From Caldilineaceae bacterium (GTDB taxonomy: Bacteria; Chloroflexota; Anaerolineae; Caldilineales; Caldilineaceae): DNA of 64,000 bases. Both the position numbers and the translations under genes were made by a program. Positions 61,818-64,000 of the stretch are shown here, one piece after another. Positions within the stretch are counted from its first letter, which is position 1. The number at the start of each line of letters is the position of its first letter. The notes beneath the pieces were generated by a model. It saw only the letters and a program-made list of their open reading frames with translations, made no database searches and was not told the origin of the DNA. The DNA lies in contig JAJDTL010000018.1 of NCBI GenBank assembly GCA_022827195.1, positions 124,001 through 188,000 of the forward strand, given 5' to 3'.

Positions 61818-62189
61818 ATGCCCAATCCCTATGGCGCCCCCGAAATCAGTGTGAAGGAAGTGCATGCGAAGCAGGAGGGCGGCGAAGCGTTCATCCTGGT
61901 GGACGTGCGTGAACCAAATGAGTTGGAGCTGGCCAGCCTGCCGGAGGAAGCCTTCATCAGCATGCCGCTGAGCGACCTGCGCGAACGGCGGCTTGAGGCT
62001 GTGCCGGATGCGCTGAACGAAAACAAGGATGCCGATGTCGTCGTGTTCTGCCACAAGGGTCTGCGCAGCGCACAGGTTACCGTCTTTCTGCGCCAGCAGG
62101 GCTGGAATAACGCGGTGAGCATGGCGGGGGGAATCGACTCCTGGGCCGAAGAGATCGACGAAACGGTTGGCCGGTACAAGAGTATGTAG
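61818..62189 (+). CDS. Rhodanese-like domain protein
   Basis: A 123-residue single-domain rhodanese (sulfurtransferase). Conserved parts: ILVDVREPNELELASLP, then the active-site Cys in VVFCHKGLRSAQV, and NAVSMAGGIDSWAEEID. I start at ATG 61818. An in-frame GTG at 61731 would add 29 residues without family similarity. It could deliver sulfane sulfur to cluster or cofactor assembly, in line with its neighbours. Two short gaps separate it from DUF2203 and the radical SAM gene, so one transcript is likely. Confidence 0.88.
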   Translation: MPNPYGAPEISVKEVHAKQEGGEAFILVDVREPNELELASLPEEAFISMPLSDLRERRLEAVPDALNENKDADVVVFCHKGLRSAQVTVFLRQQGWNNAVSMAGGIDSWAEEIDETVGRYKSM

Positions 62190-62297
62190 CGGATGCGGGC
62201 TGCGCTCGCGGTAAAGTGGGATCGAGCAAGAACAGGCGTTGCGGCTGGGCCAGGCGGGTACCGGAAGTCCTGGCAGATGTGAACTGAGGAGCATCGC

Positions 62298-63755
62298 GTG
62301 GGCACAAGCTGGCCCTGGAGTAAGGAACGCAAGAGCGACATCGTCTGGATCGACCTGGGCGACTTGGGCGACCTGGTCTATCCTCAGGGTCCCCACGAGC
62401 AGTGGCAAGACCACGGGCTTGGCTTGCTGCGCACCATTCTACACAAGAACGGGATCGAGACCGATATTGTCTCCACGCGTGCGGTCACCTCGTGGCGGCA
62501 TCTGGCGCGCAATCTGTCGGGCTACAGAATGGCGCTGATGAATGTGCGGAGCTACACCTTTCCCGTCGGCCTTAAGGCGGCACGCATCTTCAAAGAGGTC
62601 AATCCCGGCGGCCTGGTTCTGGCCGGAGGAATGCACGCAACGGTTGCGCCCGAGGAAATGGAGGCCGAAGAGGTCTTCGACAGGATCTGCCAGGGCGCGG
62701 GCGAGGAAGTCATCGTAGAATTGGTGCGGGACCCGCTCAGTTTTCCGAGGGTGTTCCGCGGGCAGGGCTCCCGTTCGATGTCCGAATGGCCGGCCATCGA
62801 TCGCGAACTGTGGCCGAAACCGGCCGGCTGGAAGGATGCGCTGGCTCATCTGCGGCCGCGGCGCGCGGTTCGCGCTCTCAAACTGGCGCGCGGCTTCAAC
62901 TGGCCGATGGAGCCGGAGTGCGGCTGGGGACCGCCGCCGGTAGCAACCATTATCACCAGCCGTGTCTGTCCGTGGCAATGTGTATTCTGCAACGAGGCCT
63001 CATACATCCCCAACATGGGCCGGCGTCCGGTCAACATGATAATCGACGAGCTGAACGAGCTGGACGAGAAGTACGGCGTCGGGTCGGTTGTCATTCACGA
63101 CTCAATGTTCCTTCAGAATCCGAAGTGGCTTCAGGAGTGGATCAAGGAGTACCCGCGCCGCGCCAACAAGGTCTGGCCCTACTGGGCCGCGGGGCGCGCT
63201 GACACCGTGCGCCAGTGGCCGGAGCTTTTCGAGTCGCTGGTGCGCGAGACGAATTGGAACCTGATCTCGATCGGTTTCGAGTCGGGCAGCGACCGAATCC
63301 TTAAGCTGCTCAACAAGGAGTGCACTGAGGAGGACAACGACTTCGCGATCGACCTGGTGAACCGTATCGGCGACGATATGGAGGCGGAGGGCAGGGAGCC
63401 GCCTGTCTTCTGGTCGAACATCATGCTCGGCATCCCCGGCGAAGCAGAGGAGGACGCCTTCAAGACGATGCGCATGGTAAAGCGAATGAAGCGCGTATTC
63501 CCGTCAATCTCCTACTATGCGCCCTATCCCGGTTCGGCGCTCGGCTTTCAGCTGATCGCCGAGGGCAAGAGCCTGATGAGCAAGGACAACTACCACCGCT
63601 TCCCCGATGACGAGAAGGTCAAGGGGGTGAATTACGGCTTTTACCGCGAGCTCCTGGCCGGAAAATACGACGCCGAAGTAAACCGGGGCCTATCGGAGGA
63701 AGAGCGGGAGCGCGGCTACGCCGGGCTTTACCAGCAGGCGCTGGCAAAGGCGTAG
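62298..63755 (+). CDS. B12-binding domain/radical SAM protein
   Basis: A 485-residue radical SAM protein. The first 150 residues form a cobalamin-binding-like Rossmann domain (LGLLRTILHKNGIETDIVS, GLVLAGGMHATVAPEEM), with no DxHxxG His motif, so B12 would bind base-off without His or not at all. The iron-sulfur motif CPWQCVFC sits near residue 224-231. The barrel continues with SIGFESGSDRILKLLNKE and WSNIMLGIPGEAEED. It starts GTG 62298 with GAGGAG upstream. The class includes methyltransferases and other chemists of unreactive carbons, substrate unknown. A 68-residue gene follows after three bases. Confidence 0.87.
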   Translation: MGTSWPWSKERKSDIVWIDLGDLGDLVYPQGPHEQWQDHGLGLLRTILHKNGIETDIVSTRAVTSWRHLARNLSGYRMALMNVRSYTFPVGLKAARIFKEVNPGGLVLAGGMHATVAPEEMEAEEVFDRICQGAGEEVIVELVRDPLSFPRVFRGQGSRSMSEWPAIDRELWPKPAGWKDALAHLRPRRAVRALKLARGFNWPMEPECGWGPPPVATIITSRVCPWQCVFCNEASYIPNMGRRPVNMIIDELNELDEKYGVGSVVIHDSMFLQNPKWLQEWIKEYPRRANKVWPYWAAGRADTVRQWPELFESLVRETNWNLISIGFESGSDRILKLLNKECTEEDNDFAIDLVNRIGDDMEAEGREPPVFWSNIMLGIPGEAEEDAFKTMRMVKRMKRVFPSISYYAPYPGSALGFQLIAEGKSLMSKDNYHRFPDDEKVKGVNYGFYRELLAGKYDAEVNRGLSEEERERGYAGLYQQALAKA

Positions 63756-63758
63756 CCC

Positions 63759-63965
63759 ATGAGCAGTTTTTCCAATCCCCACTTCATGTACCTCTTCGAC
63801 ATGACAAACGGCAAGAAAAAGCTCGCCTACGGCCAGAGCCCGGCGGACGCGCTGGAGATCCTGAGGATTCGGCTGTCCGAAGAGGAGATGGCGCAGATCA
63901 AGCCCGACCAGTATGTGAAGATCAGCCAGCGCAAGCTGCAGGAACACGTCGACGAGTTGGGATGA
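63759..63965 (+). CDS. Conserved-looking small protein downstream of the radical SAM gene
   Basis: A 68-residue protein I do not recognise. It begins MSSFSNPHFMYLFDMTNGKKK and is mostly helical and charged, without Cys or a signal peptide. It begins three bases after the radical SAM stop, so it is probably co-translated. Its residue content is not that of a peptide precursor with a leader and core. It may be a small accessory subunit. Confidence 0.6.
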   Translation: MSSFSNPHFMYLFDMTNGKKKLAYGQSPADALEILRIRLSEEEMAQIKPDQYVKISQRKLQEHVDELG

Positions 63966-64000
63966 ACCTCCGCTCCATTCTTCGCCGCCGCTCGAATTCT
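63962..64000 (+). CDS. Possible next gene, 5' fragment
   Basis: An ATG at 63962 overlaps the previous stop in an ATGA and the frame is open to the window edge (13 codons, M-N-L-R-S-I-L-R-R-R-S-N-S). The overlap pattern is that of coupled genes here, but 39 bases are too few to say more. Confidence 0.35.
   Translation, partial: MNLRSILRRRSNS

Overview
The window looks like a chromosomal segment of a GC-rich, free-living heterotrophic bacterium. No rRNA or other decisive marker is present. The mix of genes (heme-exporter Ccm genes, many extracellular lipoproteins with Thr/Pro linkers, fasciclin/LysM proteins, a plant-type leucine-rich-repeat relic, a DnaD-like primosome protein, mandelate-racemase and Gfo/Idh sugar genes, heptameric intergenic repeats) makes me favour Chloroflexota of the Caldilineaceae/Anaerolineae type. 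That is inference, not proof. I see no prophage, insertion sequence, CRISPR array or rRNA.

Layout. 1-20 kb: carbohydrate and small-molecule catabolism (SDR fragment, cupin, desaturase, lactonase, luciferase-like monooxygenase, GH2 glycosidase, three dehydrogenases, enolase-superfamily dehydratase, Gfo/Idh/MocA oxidoreductase, ADP-ribosylglycohydrolase fusion), with RecQ, a NUDIX hydrolase and a decayed leucine-rich-repeat gene between them. 20-21.8 kb: a Dam-type adenine methylase followed by an overlapping MNT/HEPN toxin-antitoxin pair. 21.8-30.4 kb, minus strand: a c-type cytochrome maturation and thiol-redox block (ccmE, a diheme cytochrome, ccmA, ccmB, ccmC, a small ccmD, a CcdA-like thiol transporter, TlpA, a glutaredoxin-like protein, DUF2085). 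30.6-35.4 kb, minus: a membrane glycosyltransferase, a glycosidase-like protein and an SH3 lipoprotein. 35.5-40.4 kb, minus: primosome genes (DnaB, a DnaD-like protein, a tandem-ATPase loader) and a bifunctional nuclease. 40.5-46.3 kb: repeat-rich spacers around a secreted sugar dehydrogenase, a putative queuosine mannosyltransferase, a zinc-ribbon/cold-shock protein and tRNA-Cys. 46.6-54.8 kb: two tandem class A penicillin-binding proteins that look like lipoproteins, then a fasciclin/LysM protein. 54.8-64 kb: a DinG helicase, an alcohol dehydrogenase, and an iron-sulfur/molybdopterin group (SufR-like regulator, MoaA, IscA/ErpA, DUF2203, rhodanese, B12-binding radical SAM protein).

How the parts work together. 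The Ccm block supplies heme, reductant and at least one client cytochrome for the extracytoplasmic face. Its CcmE carries a Cys in place of the usual heme-binding His. Its CcdA-like protein has the membrane segments in an order consistent with circular permutation: the segment that is normally first is last. The two penicillin-binding proteins seem to be anchored by lipid rather than by a transmembrane helix. The helicase loader carries two complete AAA+ modules in one chain. These four are the observations I consider most worth following up.
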